Positions 41,575-50,741 are shown, numbered from the stretch's first letter. The stretch is 64,000 nt of DNA from CAVVWJ01 sp965652025 (GCA_965652025.1 CBFGTM010000010.1:1-64000), one strand, 5' to 3'. Notes: generated by a model from the letters alone, not told the origin. Program-made: numbers and translations.

Positions 41575-42408
41575 ATGCCTACGCCGCAGGCGCCTGCGGG
41601 CACGTCGCCGCGCCAAATGGTCAACTCACGTGAACGGGTTTGGTACGCAGTGATGGTGGTGGTGAGCCTGGCGGTGTACGGCGGCTTGATTACCCTGGGC
41701 CTGTCCAATCCCCAGGCGGGCGCCTCCATTATTCTGTATGGAGCTCTCTTCTTCCTGATGGCCATGTTTGGCCATGGTTTGGCCCTGGGACGGGTTCGCG
41801 GGAATGCGGTGCGGGTGTCCGAGCGGCAGTTTCCCCAGCTGCATCGGATTGCCGCGGCGCATGCGCGCCGGCTGGGCCTGAAGCGGGTGCCGGAGGTTTA
41901 CGTGATGGAATCCGGTGGACTGCTCAACGCCTTTGCCACCAGATTTCTGGGGCGCGATTTTGTTATTCTGTATGCCGACGTCCTCGAGCTGGCACTGGAA
42001 AGGGGTGAGGCTGCGGTGGGCTTCATTGTCGGGCACGAACTGGCTCACGTCTGGCGCGGGCATCTGAAGAACCGTTGGTTGACCGCACCGGGGCGCCTGT
42101 TCCCGTACCTGGGAGCCGCCTATTCCCGGGCCTGCGAATACACCTGCGACCGGATCGGGGCATTCTGCCAGCCGGACGGGGCCATCACCGGGCTCTTGGT
42201 CCTGGCCACCGGGAAGCAACTGCACGCCCACGTTGACGTGCGGGAGTACGCCGCTCAGGCCGCCGATCAGTCGTTCTTTATTCGCCGGGCGGAGATCCTG
42301 TCGTCCCATCCCAACCTGCCCAAGCGGGTCGCCGCCTTGCTGAAGGCCGGCGTAGCCATTCCGGCGCGGGGCCAGTGGGTAGCGACCGGTACCGCCGCAG
42401 CAGCCTAA
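41575..42408 (+). CDS. M48-family membrane zinc metalloprotease
   Basis: The 277-aa product has two N-terminal transmembrane helices (VVVSLAVYGGLITLGL, AGASIILYGALFFLMAMFGHG). An HELAHVWRGH zinc motif lies near residue 155, and a downstream Glu region EYTCDRIGAF fits the third ligand. This resembles HtpX-type proteases. It stands after a 103-bp gap with its own probable promoter; no clear -35/-10 pair is seen. Confidence 0.9.
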   Translation: MPTPQAPAGTSPRQMVNSRERVWYAVMVVVSLAVYGGLITLGLSNPQAGASIILYGALFFLMAMFGHGLALGRVRGNAVRVSERQFPQLHRIAAAHARRLGLKRVPEVYVMESGGLLNAFATRFLGRDFVILYADVLELALERGEAAVGFIVGHELAHVWRGHLKNRWLTAPGRLFPYLGAAYSRACEYTCDRIGAFCQPDGAITGLLVLATGKQLHAHVDVREYAAQAADQSFFIRRAEILSSHPNLPKRVAALLKAGVAIPARGQWVATGTAAAA

Positions 42409-42423
42409 GTCGAGAGGAGGGCC

Positions 42424-42984
42424 ATGGCACCACGGATCCGCTATCGCCTGGACCGGGTACAAGTCTGGCCAGGTGAGGCACGTCCGGCGACATGGACATT
42501 TGCAGGCCAGGCCATGGCCGGCACCGAGTACAGCTATAGTGTGCGGGACGAGAACTTTCGGTCGCGCAACGAATGGGAGTTCGTGGTGCGGGTACCGCGG
42601 GGGCGGGATGAACGTATCGAGGTCCGCCCCCGGGTTACCCCCAACGTCAAGGTCTGGGCCGAGCTGCCGGACCGATCCCTGACGTTTGCCCGGGCCACCA
42701 AGGGCCCGGCTAGAGGCAAATGGTACTGCCAGGTGGCACTGGCCGATCCCACCGGCTTGAGAAGCAGAGACATCGTGCGCGGCGACCAGCGACCGCTCCT
42801 GCCCCGCTGGTTCGATGCAGTCCGCGGCAGAATGCGGATCAAAGAAAAGGTGAAGCCCACCCGCGGCACCGATGGAAAAGCTCTGGTGATCTTGGTGCCG
42901 GCGGGCGCTCACGACTGGATGATCCGGCTGTTCTTTGCCACCAAGGTGTGGGTGCTCAAGGAGAGAGTTGCCATCGGGGTATGA
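42424..42984 (+). CDS. Hypothetical protein, 186 aa
   Basis: The product begins MAPRIRYRLDRVQVWPGEAR and is rich in Arg, Trp and Val with regular beta-strand spacing. It has no signal peptide, cysteine motif or transmembrane segment. The end, HDWMIRLFFATKVWVLKER, is hydrophobic-basic. I recognise no domain. It starts 15 bp after the M48 gene and its stop overlaps the HIT gene ATG, so it is likely cotranscribed with both. Confidence 0.65.
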   Translation: MAPRIRYRLDRVQVWPGEARPATWTFAGQAMAGTEYSYSVRDENFRSRNEWEFVVRVPRGRDERIEVRPRVTPNVKVWAELPDRSLTFARATKGPARGKWYCQVALADPTGLRSRDIVRGDQRPLLPRWFDAVRGRMRIKEKVKPTRGTDGKALVILVPAGAHDWMIRLFFATKVWVLKERVAIGV

Positions 42985-43487
42985 GCCCGCCGTCTGCAGA
43001 ACAACATTCCCATCCGACCGTTGAGCCGCCCCGCCCCCGGTGCGGCGCATGTGCCGAAGTGGTCGGGGATGTCTCGGCCCCCGGGGGAGTGATTTTCGAC
43101 GATGGGCGCTGGCTGGTCAGCCACCATACCGGCCCATTCACCGATCCGGGTGAGCTCATCATCAAGACCCGACGCCACTGTGAATCCCTGAGCGAGCTGA
43201 GCCGGGAAGAGGCCGAAGCCCTGGGGCCGGTGCTCCACTCGGCGACCCGAGCCCTGGAGCAGGTGACCGCGGCCGAGCGAATCTACGCGGTCTCCTTCAA
43301 CGAGCGGGTACGCCACCTGCACTTCCTGCTGCTCCCGCGGACCCGAGGCATGCCGCGGGGCCACGTGATCTCCGACCTGTACCGGCGGGCGCGCAATCTC
43401 CTGCGAAAGCTTCATCTATTGCGTAACCCGACCGCTGCCGAACGGGCCGCTGCCGCCGCGCGGATCAAGGAGGTGTGGCTGCGCTGA
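42981..43487 (+). CDS. HIT-family nucleotide hydrolase/transferase-like protein
   Basis: The 168-aa product carries a histidine-triad-like motif RHLHFLLLP near residue 117. The typical GELIIKTRRHCESLSELSREEAEALG region precedes it. The first His of the canonical HxHxHxx is replaced, leaving HLHFLL. Members hydrolyse or transfer nucleotidyl groups. A Cys-rich PRCGACAEV near residue 20 may bind zinc. ATG overlaps the previous stop by 4 bp; the stop shares a base with the next ATG. Confidence 0.8.
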   Translation: MSPPSAEQHSHPTVEPPRPRCGACAEVVGDVSAPGGVIFDDGRWLVSHHTGPFTDPGELIIKTRRHCESLSELSREEAEALGPVLHSATRALEQVTAAERIYAVSFNERVRHLHFLLLPRTRGMPRGHVISDLYRRARNLLRKLHLLRNPTAAERAAAAARIKEVWLR

Positions 43488-43990
43488 TGGAGTGGACCAT
43501 CGCCCGATTGGAGACAGAAGCCGACGCCAAGGCCTGCGCCCGGCTGATGGCGAGCTCCGAGCCCTGGCTCACCCTGGGCCGTACCTACGAAGCATCGCTT
43601 GCGATCATTCGGGATCCCACCCGCGAGGTGTTCGTGCTGCGCGACGGCACCGAGAAGCTCTCGGGGTTTCTCATCCTCTGCTTGACGGGAGCGTTCGTCG
43701 GCTACATCCAGACCATCTGCATTGACCCGGACTGCCGGGGACAAGGGCTGGGCAGCAGACTGCTGGCATTCGCCGAAGAACGGATTCTGAGCCAGTTCCC
43801 CAACGTCTTCATGTGCGTATCCTCGTTTAACCACGATGCGCGGCGGCTGTACGAGCGGCTGGGCTATCGGGCCGTAGGGGAGCTGAGCGACTACATCGTA
43901 GCCGGCCATTCCGAGATTCTGCTGCGGAAGACATTGGGTCCGCTGATGTCGCCAGCAAGGCGAGCAGAGGCCCCCAGCTCGGGGCCCTGA
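43487..43990 (+). CDS. GNAT-family N-acetyltransferase
   Basis: The 167-aa product has the acetyl-CoA pyrophosphate loop in CRGQGLGSRLLAFAEE (Q/RxxGxG/A) and the C-terminal FNHDARRLYERLGYRAVGE segment of the fold. Substrate is unknown. ATG shares one base with the HIT gene stop. An in-frame GTG 12 bp upstream would sit too close to the AAGGAGG ribosome site, so the ATG is preferred. Confidence 0.88.
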   Translation: MEWTIARLETEADAKACARLMASSEPWLTLGRTYEASLAIIRDPTREVFVLRDGTEKLSGFLILCLTGAFVGYIQTICIDPDCRGQGLGSRLLAFAEERILSQFPNVFMCVSSFNHDARRLYERLGYRAVGELSDYIVAGHSEILLRKTLGPLMSPARRAEAPSSGP

Positions 43991-44040
43991 GCTGATTCGA
44001 AAGGGATGGCGCGTCTTCCAGACCGGAAGTAGGATCGAGG

Positions 44041-44298
44041 ATGCGTGAAGCCCGACTACGACCGGAGTTCGCCGATCTCTATCCCACTCTGACCCCGGGC
44101 CACTGGGAGCCGGCAGCTCGCATTGCCGAGGTGGTGCTGGCCCGATTTCTCCTGTCGCAGATCTCCGAGGCCCCACTGCAGGACCGCATTCTGGACGAGA
44201 GGCACTTCGAGTTCCGAGGAGAGACGCCGGACGGGACGCCACGCCAGCCGCCCGGTTCCCGGGCGAGGGACGTCGCCCCCGGGCCGGTCGAGGAGTAG
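44041..44298 (+). CDS. Small hypothetical protein, 85 aa
   Basis: The product starts MREARLRPEFADLYPTLTPG with a helix-rich N-terminal half (ARIAEVVLARFLLSQ). The disordered C-terminus is rich in Pro and Arg. No domain is recognised. Its TAG is followed directly by the ATG of the YfiT-like gene, with zero gap, supporting coupling. It is not long enough to be certain. Confidence 0.6.
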   Translation: MREARLRPEFADLYPTLTPGHWEPAARIAEVVLARFLLSQISEAPLQDRILDERHFEFRGETPDGTPRQPPGSRARDVAPGPVEE

Positions 44299-44829
44299 AT
44301 GGAAGACCTCCGCTATCCGGTCGGCCGTTTCGAGTTTGACGGCCGCACGTCACCACGGCTCCGGGAGCAGTGGACCGCCGAAATTGCGGCGGCACCGGGT
44401 GCACTCCGCGCGGCAGTGTCCGGACTCACGCCCCAACAACTCGACACGCCCTATCGGGAGCAGGGCTGGACGGTACGTCAGGTGGTTCACCATGTACCAG
44501 ACAGCCATCTCAATGCCTACATCCGCATCAAGCTGGCCCTCACCGAAGACGAGCCGACCATCAAGCCCTATGAGCAGGACCGCTGGGCGGAGCTGCCCGA
44601 TGTCCGCGCCACGCCGGTGGAGACATCCCTGACTCTGCTCGAGTGCCTGCACCGGCGCTGGGTACTACTCCTTCGGGAACTCGAGCCTGGCGATTTTGCC
44701 CGCCGGTTTCGACATCCGGAACACGGCCGGAGCATCGGGCTGGACGAGGTGCTGGCGATGTATGCCTGGCACGGCCGCCACCACGTTGCCCAGATCACGT
44801 CGCTTCGCAGTCGCATGGGCTGGGGCTGA
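44299..44829 (+). CDS. YfiT/BstA-type DinB-fold putative thiol S-transferase
   Basis: The 176-aa product opens MEDLRYPVGRFEFDGRTSP, as YfiT proteins do. It has metal-binding histidine contexts RQVVHHVPDSHLNAY (HxxxxxH) and MYAWHGRHHVAQI. Close relatives are bacillithiol S-transferases or zinc hydrolases. The bacilliredoxin at 19.7 kb in the same window fits a bacillithiol-using cell, though biosynthesis genes are not seen here. Starts immediately after the 85-aa gene. Confidence 0.85.
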   Translation: MEDLRYPVGRFEFDGRTSPRLREQWTAEIAAAPGALRAAVSGLTPQQLDTPYREQGWTVRQVVHHVPDSHLNAYIRIKLALTEDEPTIKPYEQDRWAELPDVRATPVETSLTLLECLHRRWVLLLRELEPGDFARRFRHPEHGRSIGLDEVLAMYAWHGRHHVAQITSLRSRMGWG

Positions 44830-44859
44830 CGCGACAGTCGGACGCCGCTAACCTGGGAG

Positions 44860-45222
44860 GTGATTATCTCCGCCGCGATCTTCCTTCGAACCGCCGGCCT
44901 GCTCATTCTCTCCAACATCTTCATGACCTTCGCCTGGTACGGGCACCTCAGGAACCTGGGGAGCCGGCCCTGGTACATCGCTGCGATAGTGAGCTGGGGC
45001 ATCGCGCTGTTCGAGTATCTGCTCCAGGTGCCGGCGAACCGGATCGGATACACGGCATTTTCCCTGGCCCAGCTCAAGATTCTGCAGGAGGTCATCACCC
45101 TGCTGGTCTTTGCGCCGTTCGCGGTGTTGTACATGCGACAGCCGATCAAGCTCGACTACCTCTGGGCAGCGCTGTGCCTGGTCGGCGCGGTGTATTTCGT
45201 CTTCCGCTCGCCTCCGGCATGA
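44860..45222 (+). CDS. DUF486 (DMT superfamily) membrane protein
   Basis: The 120-aa product has four helices with the family signatures LLILSNIFMTFAWYGHL and FEYLLQVPANRIG. The start is odd: GTG at 44860 sits inside a near-perfect GGAGGTGA Shine-Dalgarno word, with no ATG, GTG or TTG at normal spacing after it. ATT or ATC codons (44863, 44866, 44878) are the alternatives. The stop overlaps the next gene (ATGA). Function is unknown; transporter-like. Confidence 0.8.
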   Translation: MIISAAIFLRTAGLLILSNIFMTFAWYGHLRNLGSRPWYIAAIVSWGIALFEYLLQVPANRIGYTAFSLAQLKILQEVITLLVFAPFAVLYMRQPIKLDYLWAALCLVGAVYFVFRSPPA

Positions 45223-46436
45223 CACCGTTCCGACTGCTCTACTCGATCCTGGTACTCGCTCTCCTGCCTTCGGCGCTGGCCGGACAGAATCGTCGGGAGC
45301 GAAGTCGGGACTTGGGAATTCCGCTGGAGGGCACCACCGGGCCCCTCAATGCGATCACCGATGTGCCCGGGGTAACCGTCGGGCACGCCACGGTGATCCG
45401 CGGGTCCGGCCCGCTGCGAGTCGGCGAAGGGCCGGTCCGCACCGGGGTCACTGCAGTCTTTCCCAGAGGCCGGGGAGACCTGGAGCCGGTCTTTGCCGGC
45501 TGGTTCAGCTTGAACGGCAATGGCGAGATGACGGGCACGGCCTGGCTGGACGACTATGCCCTCATGCTATACCCGGTGACGATCACCAACACCAACAGCG
45601 TAGGAGTGGTGCGGGACGCCGTTATCGAGTGGGGACGCACCCGGGTTCCGGGGGTGTTCAACTGCTGTTTGCCGGTGGTGGCCGAGACCTGGGACGGAGA
45701 CCTCAACGACATTTACGGCTTTCACATTCGGAAGGAGCATGTGTTTGCCGCGTTTGATTCGGCCAAGGGTGGACCGGTGCCCGAGGGGAACGTCGGCGGC
45801 GGCACCGGCATGCAGTGCCTGGGGTTCAAGGGCGGCATCGGTACGGCCAGCCGGCGGTTGGACCCAAAATTGGGAAACTTTGCCCTTGGGGTTCTGGTGC
45901 AGTGCAACTTCGGGCGGCGGCGCCAGCTCCGGATTGCCGGGGTGCCGGTGGGGCAGGAGATTGCCGACTTGGAGCCCTGCTACGACACCACTCGACCGCT
46001 TACTCAAGAGCAGGCGCCCATGCGCTGCCCTGGGGCCCGCCCGGCGGCGGCCCAGGAGCACGGCTCCATCATTGTGGTCATTGCTACCGACGCGCCACTG
46101 CTCCCGCACCAGCTCCGCCGGGTGGCTCGCCGCGCGGCCCTGGGAATTGGCCGGATGGGCGGCATAGCCGGCTCCAGCTCGGGCGATCTATTCCTGGCCT
46201 TTTCGACCACACCCACCGGGAGCTCCGACCGCGGCCCCGTCACCGCGGTGCGCATGCTGCAGGACGAGCGCATCGATCCGGTCTACCAGGCCACAGTGGA
46301 GGCAACCGAAGAGGCCATCATCAATGCAATGCTGGCGGCTCAGACCATGACCGGCGCCGACGACCTCAAGGTCCCTGCCCTGCCCCACGATCGGCTGCGG
46401 GCCATTCTGAAGAAGTACGGCCGTCTGGCGCGCTGA
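45219..46436 (+). CDS. DmpA-like P1-family aminopeptidase
   Basis: The 405-aa product has a signal peptide (MTPFRLLYSILVLALLPSALAGQ). The self-cleaving aminopeptidase fold follows. GNVGGGTGMQCLGFKGGIGTASR lies in the first half, and QEHGSIIVVIATDAPL holds the Ser expected to become the new N-terminal nucleophile. Family members act as L-aminopeptidase/D-esterase or beta-aminopeptidase. Its ATG overlaps the DUF486 stop. It ends 4 bp before the convergent regulator gene. Confidence 0.9.
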   Translation: MTPFRLLYSILVLALLPSALAGQNRRERSRDLGIPLEGTTGPLNAITDVPGVTVGHATVIRGSGPLRVGEGPVRTGVTAVFPRGRGDLEPVFAGWFSLNGNGEMTGTAWLDDYALMLYPVTITNTNSVGVVRDAVIEWGRTRVPGVFNCCLPVVAETWDGDLNDIYGFHIRKEHVFAAFDSAKGGPVPEGNVGGGTGMQCLGFKGGIGTASRRLDPKLGNFALGVLVQCNFGRRRQLRIAGVPVGQEIADLEPCYDTTRPLTQEQAPMRCPGARPAAAQEHGSIIVVIATDAPLLPHQLRRVARRAALGIGRMGGIAGSSSGDLFLAFSTTPTGSSDRGPVTAVRMLQDERIDPVYQATVEATEEAIINAMLAAQTMTGADDLKVPALPHDRLRAILKKYGRLAR

Positions 46437-46440
46437 AGCT

Positions 46441-47304
46441 TTACGATTTCTCCCCGTCCCAACCTCCCGCTGCCACCGGGTGAAAATTCCGCCAAATAGA
46501 TAGGTACGGAGTGATCATCAGCTCGATGAAGCGGGGCAATGCGGTTTGAAAGGGAAAGCGACGCCTAAACTCGATTGCGGTGAGACCCAGCATGGCCCGC
46601 AGGTGGCGGCCAAAGCTCTGGGGCGACGAATACTCCAGCCGATAGGAGACATCCGCCACCGACAGTCCCGCCGTATCGAACAGGTGCGCCGCATGCAGCA
46701 GACGAATGGCGGCGAGATAGTTCTTGGGCGAAGGTAGCCCGGCCCGGGCGAAGCGCGACATCAGGGTGCTGGGCCGGACATAGAGTCTCTGTGCCAGATT
46801 CGTAACAGTGGGAGTGTCCGGTGCGAGCCGGATCATGGCTTCCACAAACAGGCGGGCATCGCTCGGCGCCCCCGCCAGGGCCTCCAGAATTGGTCCCTGA
46901 ATTCTGGCAACGGCCCTGCTGGCCGGCTGACCCACGATTTGACGGAGGCGACTCCAGCCGGTGGGAGAGGTGACGTCCACCACTTGGCGGACGCCGGAGG
47001 CGCCAAGGCGGAGCAACATTTCGGTGGCGCTGGGATCGTGATGCGACACCAGTGCAACGGTAGGAATTCCGGGAAACTCCCGAACCAGATGTCCCAGCGC
47101 TGCGACCTGCTCCGGATGACACCGGTGCACCGACACCAGGACGGCATCGACCGGCCGCTCTCGGACTATGCGCACCGCCTCGGGGATGGAATCGCGATGC
47201 AGCACCGCGAAGCAGCCACTGCCGGCAGCATCTACCCGAGATCGCTCGACTGGGAGAAGGACGGTTGCCACGGTTGGGGAAGCCTCGGTCGAGCCGAACA
47301 CCAC
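46441..47304 (-). CDS. AraC-family transcriptional regulator
   Basis: The 287-aa product has an N-terminal receiver-like domain (FAVLHRDSIPEAVRIVRERP). The C-terminal AraC helix-turn-helix pair is VTNLAQRLYVRPSTLMSRFARAG and SVADVSYRLEYSSPQSFGRHLRAMLG. I prefer the GTG at 47304, because GGGAGG lies 5 bp upstream; a TTG at 47484 would start inside a probable operator. It faces the kinase gene at 47505, so it may regulate it. The 3' end is 4 bp from the convergent aminopeptidase. Confidence 0.82.
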   Translation of the reverse strand: MVFGSTEASPTVATVLLPVERSRVDAAGSGCFAVLHRDSIPEAVRIVRERPVDAVLVSVHRCHPEQVAALGHLVREFPGIPTVALVSHHDPSATEMLLRLGASGVRQVVDVTSPTGWSRLRQIVGQPASRAVARIQGPILEALAGAPSDARLFVEAMIRLAPDTPTVTNLAQRLYVRPSTLMSRFARAGLPSPKNYLAAIRLLHAAHLFDTAGLSVADVSYRLEYSSPQSFGRHLRAMLGLTAIEFRRRFPFQTALPRFIELMITPYLSIWRNFHPVAAGGWDGEKS

Positions 47305-47467
47305 ATTGTCCTCCCGGTAGGTCGTGCGGGAGGGTACCTCTTCGACGTCAAACAAGATTAAATCTGAAACGGAGCGAAGCTCGGCTCCGTCGGGTTCAAA
47401 AGGCACGCAGCACCGAGTGGCAGCGACCGAACCATGGGCAACGTTCCGAGCCGTGGGTCGATCCAAT

Positions 47468-47484
47468 TTGAGGTATATTCTCAA
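47468..47484 (+). promoter_or_regulatory. Candidate kinase promoter/operator
   Basis: TTGAG (47468-47472) and CTCAA (47480-47484) form an inverted repeat around GTATATT, whose TATATT (47474-47479) suits a -10 box for the kinase gene 26 bp downstream. The palindrome would let a dimeric regulator block it. No good -35 is seen. TCACGTGA also spans the kinase start codon (47501-47508), half matching parS but not convincing. Confidence 0.4.
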
Positions 47485-47504
47485 GTCACTTTTACCGGTC
47501 TCAC

Positions 47505-50500
47505 GTGAGCGATACCACCCTCGATCTTTTCGCCGCGCTGCAAGCGGCGCTCGGGCCGCAGTACCGTCTCGAGCGGGAGCTGGGCCGCGGAGGAATGGGA
47601 GTGGTGTTCCAGGCCACCGACCTCACGCTCGACCGCCGAGTCGCCATCAAGGTCGTCCACCCGGAGCTCGCGCCGCACGAGTCGATCACCCGACGCTTCC
47701 TCGCCGAGGCCCGCACCATTGCGCGCCTGCGCCACCCCAACATCGTTGCCATCCACGCCGCCGGGAGCGCGGAAGGACTGCTGTACTATGTGATGGACGA
47801 GATCGCCGGGGAGAGCTTGCGTGAGCGGCTCACCCGCGGCGGAAAGTTGGATATCGGAGAGACCGCCCGAATCGTTTCGGATCTGGCTGCCGCGCTCGAC
47901 GCTGCCGGTCGCGCTGGAGTGGTCCACCGGGACGTCAAGCCGGAGAACGTACTGCTGGATCAGGCGAGCGGGCGGGCGCTGCTCGCCGATTTCGGTATCG
48001 CCCGAGCCATCGCGGCGGATTCCACCGGCTCGAGCACCGGCCAGGGCGTCGCCGTGGGAACGCCGGTGTACATGAGCCCAGAACAGGCGGCCGGCGAAGA
48101 GATCGATACCCGGAGTGACCTCTACGCTCTGGGCATCGTGGCCTACGAGATGCTGGCCGGTCATCCGCCCTTCCAGGGCTCCCACCGCGTGGTCGTGTCC
48201 AAGCACATCGCCGAACGGCCTGCGCCCATCGACCGAGTGCGTCCCGAGACCCCGCGCGAGCTGGCGGCAGCGATCATGCGCTCGCTGGAGAAGCAGCCGG
48301 CAGAGCGCTGGCAGAACGGTGAAGAGCTGCGCCAGGCCATCGCCGGTGAACGGAATCTCCCCCACTCGCCCCGGCGCACGCGCGGGCGACTGCTGCTGGC
48401 TGGAGCCGTTGCGCTCGCCGTGCTGACCGCGACAATCGGCATCGTCCGCCGCAATCCCGGCCCGCCGGACGGGATCAATCCCCGGCACTCTATCCTGGTC
48501 CTGCCCTTCAACAACCTGCGAGAGGATCGGAGCGTCGATTGGCTGCGTGACGGCAGCGTCAGCATGCTGGGATTGAATCTGTCGCAATGGAACGATCTGA
48601 CGGTGGTGGATCACGAGCGGCTGCACGACCTCCTGAGCCGTCACCGCCTCAGGGTGGGTGACCAGATCGGGCTGGACATGGCCCGGCGGCTCGCCCGTGA
48701 GGCCGGAGTGTGGACCATCGTGCTGGGGGACTTTACGCCGGCGGGAGACTCGATCCACCTGGTGGCTCGGGTCTTCGATGTGGCCAGCGGAAGCCGGGTG
48801 GACGTGGCTCGGGTGGATGACCTGGCCGGGCAGGATGTGCGCCCCCTGTTCGATCAGCTGGCCGCCAAGCTCCTCGACCTCTCGGGGGCGCCGAACGAGA
48901 TCCGGATCGGGTTGGCCCGCTCTACCACCGGCTCCCTCGAGGCGTTTCGCGCCTATCTGCGGGGGGTGGACCAGCTCAACCGGTGGGATCTGATCGGGGC
49001 CCAGCGAGACCTGGAGCGGGCCATCGCCTTGGACAGCACCTTCGGCCTGGCCTATTACAAGCTCGCGCTGACCCGAGGCTGGATGGCAGGAACCGAGGAC
49101 TCGATCTCCGACCAACTCATGCTCCGGGCGACCACCTACTCGGCCAACCTCCCGGCCCACGAGCGCACCGTCATCAGCGCCTACCGGGCATTCATCGGGG
49201 ACCAGTACGTGGAAGCCCGATCGCTCTACCAGCAGCTGCTGGCGCAGAACAAGGGAGACGCCGATGCCTGGTATGGCCTGGGGGACGCCTGGTTCCACGA
49301 TACCGCAGCTACCTACGAGGCACCCTTCTGGACCCAGTCACTCCGGGCGTTCAAGCGGGCACTGGCGCTCGACCCCAACTACGCACTGGCCTACGATCAC
49401 CTGCAATCCATGTTGGGCGTGGCGGCGGCGAGCTACCCGGCCTACGCTCTGCTTCCCGGTGATTCCTTCGCCATCACCCGCACTTCGAGCGGCCGACCCC
49501 TACTGGACAGCGTGACCGTTCGGGCAGCGGTCCAGCGGGCTCGCTCGGAGGCGCTCGCCACGGCGCGGAGCTGGGTCTCCTCCCAGCCTACCACGCTGCG
49601 GGCCCACGGTGCCATGGTCAACGCATACGTGTCGGCCGGGAACTACAACGGCGCATTATCCGAGCTGGAGCGTTTCCGCCTGGCCACACCGGAGCATCCC
49701 GAGCTGCCCTTCGTCGAGGCCCGGGTGCGCTTTGCCTCCGGGGATGTGGATCGCGCCGCGGCCCAGCTGCGGACCGCGCTGGACACGGTAGCCTCGAAAG
49801 ACTTCCGGCTCTACCGGGGCACCTCGACGGTGGTCAGCGACATCGCCGCGGCAGCGAACGTGTTCGCCTATCAGGGCGACCTGAACAATGCCGCCAAGGC
49901 GCTGGACCTGGCGGATCAGGTGCGGCGGGAGGTGGCGTTTCATCCCGAGTGGCCGGGCTCCAAGGGCTACGGCTGGCGTCGAGCGATGCTCGGTGAATTG
50001 TATGCCGCTGCAGGGGCCCCCGCGGCTGCGCTGCGACAGATCTGGCAGGCAGCCGCCGAAGCGGCTCGGATGGCACCGGTCGATGAGCGGAAGCACATCG
50101 TCCATAGCGGCGCCACTGCGGCGATTGGCCTCTTTACCGGGCTAGCCGCCGACACGACTGCAATGCAGGAATTGCGGGTCATCTCCGGCGAGCCGGCGGC
50201 CAAGGAAGTGCGCGCCCTGCTGGCCATCAGTCGAGGCGATTCGGCCGTGGCCCGGCGGGCGCTGGCCGAGCCTCAGGCTACCCCGTACGCCAAGCACAGC
50301 ATGTATCGAGTGCTGAACGAGCCCCTGGCGGCGCAGGCCTACTATCTCCTCGGGGAGTACGAGACTACCCTCCGGCTACTCGAGGGCTACCAACCCTCGG
50401 CCCTGCAGACTGGCGGTTTTGATTCTGGCTGGGGAATGCTGGGCCGGGTTCGCCTGCTGCGGGGTGCGGCGTACGAGCGGCTGGGGCGGCGAGCGGAAGC

Positions 50501-50615
50501 GAGAGAGCAGTACCGGCAGGTTCTGGCCCAGTGGAGGAAGGCGGATCCGGCGCTGCAGCCTTTCGTGCAACAGGCGGAGCGGGGGCTGGCACGGGTGGGG
50601 GGGACTCCGGGATAG
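47505..50615 (+). CDS. Transmembrane serine/threonine kinase with TolB-like domain and TPRs
   Basis: The 1036-aa product starts at GTG. The cytoplasmic kinase domain is about residues 20-280 (GRGGMGVVFQATD, AIKVV, HRDVKPENVLLD, DFGIA). One transmembrane helix is near 293-315 (LLLAGAVALAVLTATIGIV). A TolB/FlgO-like domain follows (SILVLPFNNLREDRSVDWLRD). The rest, about 480-1030, is helical repeats of the TPR type (AFRAYLRGVDQLNRWDLIGA, ALDPNYALAYDHL). This kinase-TolB-TPR layout is common in Acidobacteria and Gemmatimonadota. Signal and targets are unknown. Confidence 0.92.
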   Translation: MSDTTLDLFAALQAALGPQYRLERELGRGGMGVVFQATDLTLDRRVAIKVVHPELAPHESITRRFLAEARTIARLRHPNIVAIHAAGSAEGLLYYVMDEIAGESLRERLTRGGKLDIGETARIVSDLAAALDAAGRAGVVHRDVKPENVLLDQASGRALLADFGIARAIAADSTGSSTGQGVAVGTPVYMSPEQAAGEEIDTRSDLYALGIVAYEMLAGHPPFQGSHRVVVSKHIAERPAPIDRVRPETPRELAAAIMRSLEKQPAERWQNGEELRQAIAGERNLPHSPRRTRGRLLLAGAVALAVLTATIGIVRRNPGPPDGINPRHSILVLPFNNLREDRSVDWLRDGSVSMLGLNLSQWNDLTVVDHERLHDLLSRHRLRVGDQIGLDMARRLAREAGVWTIVLGDFTPAGDSIHLVARVFDVASGSRVDVARVDDLAGQDVRPLFDQLAAKLLDLSGAPNEIRIGLARSTTGSLEAFRAYLRGVDQLNRWDLIGAQRDLERAIALDSTFGLAYYKLALTRGWMAGTEDSISDQLMLRATTYSANLPAHERTVISAYRAFIGDQYVEARSLYQQLLAQNKGDADAWYGLGDAWFHDTAATYEAPFWTQSLRAFKRALALDPNYALAYDHLQSMLGVAAASYPAYALLPGDSFAITRTSSGRPLLDSVTVRAAVQRARSEALATARSWVSSQPTTLRAHGAMVNAYVSAGNYNGALSELERFRLATPEHPELPFVEARVRFASGDVDRAAAQLRTALDTVASKDFRLYRGTSTVVSDIAAAANVFAYQGDLNNAAKALDLADQVRREVAFHPEWPGSKGYGWRRAMLGELYAAAGAPAAALRQIWQAAAEAARMAPVDERKHIVHSGATAAIGLFTGLAADTTAMQELRVISGEPAAKEVRALLAISRGDSAVARRALAEPQATPYAKHSMYRVLNEPLAAQAYYLLGEYETTLRLLEGYQPSALQTGGFDSGWGMLGRVRLLRGAAYERLGRRAEAREQYRQVLAQWRKADPALQPFVQQAERGLARVGGTPG

Positions 50616-50627
50616 CGGTAGGACGGT

Positions 50628-50735
50628 AAGCGGGTAGGCGGGTAGGTAGCCCCTTAGGGGGTAAGGTGCGTAGCAGTTCATTGAGCGCATGTTCTTATGG
50701 CTTTCGTGCTTACCCTCCTACCCGCCTACCCGCTT
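50628..50735. repeat. 19-bp inverted repeat flanking a 70-bp spacer
   Basis: AAGCGGGTAGGCGGGTAGG (50628-50646) is perfectly mirrored by CCTACCCGCCTACCCGCTT (50717-50735). Both arms are made of GGGTAGGC-type words, also seen at 134-147. It lies between the kinase gene and rnpB. It could end transcription or be a short mobile-like element. The inner segment carries CCCCTTAGGGGG. Confidence 0.85.
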
Positions 50736-50741
50736 ACCCGC

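Noticed and set aside
47501..47508. TCACGTGA at the kinase start codon (and a similar core near 41627) as further parS sites
   Set aside because: Only the inner octamer matches; the GTT/AAC arms required by the parS consensus are missing.
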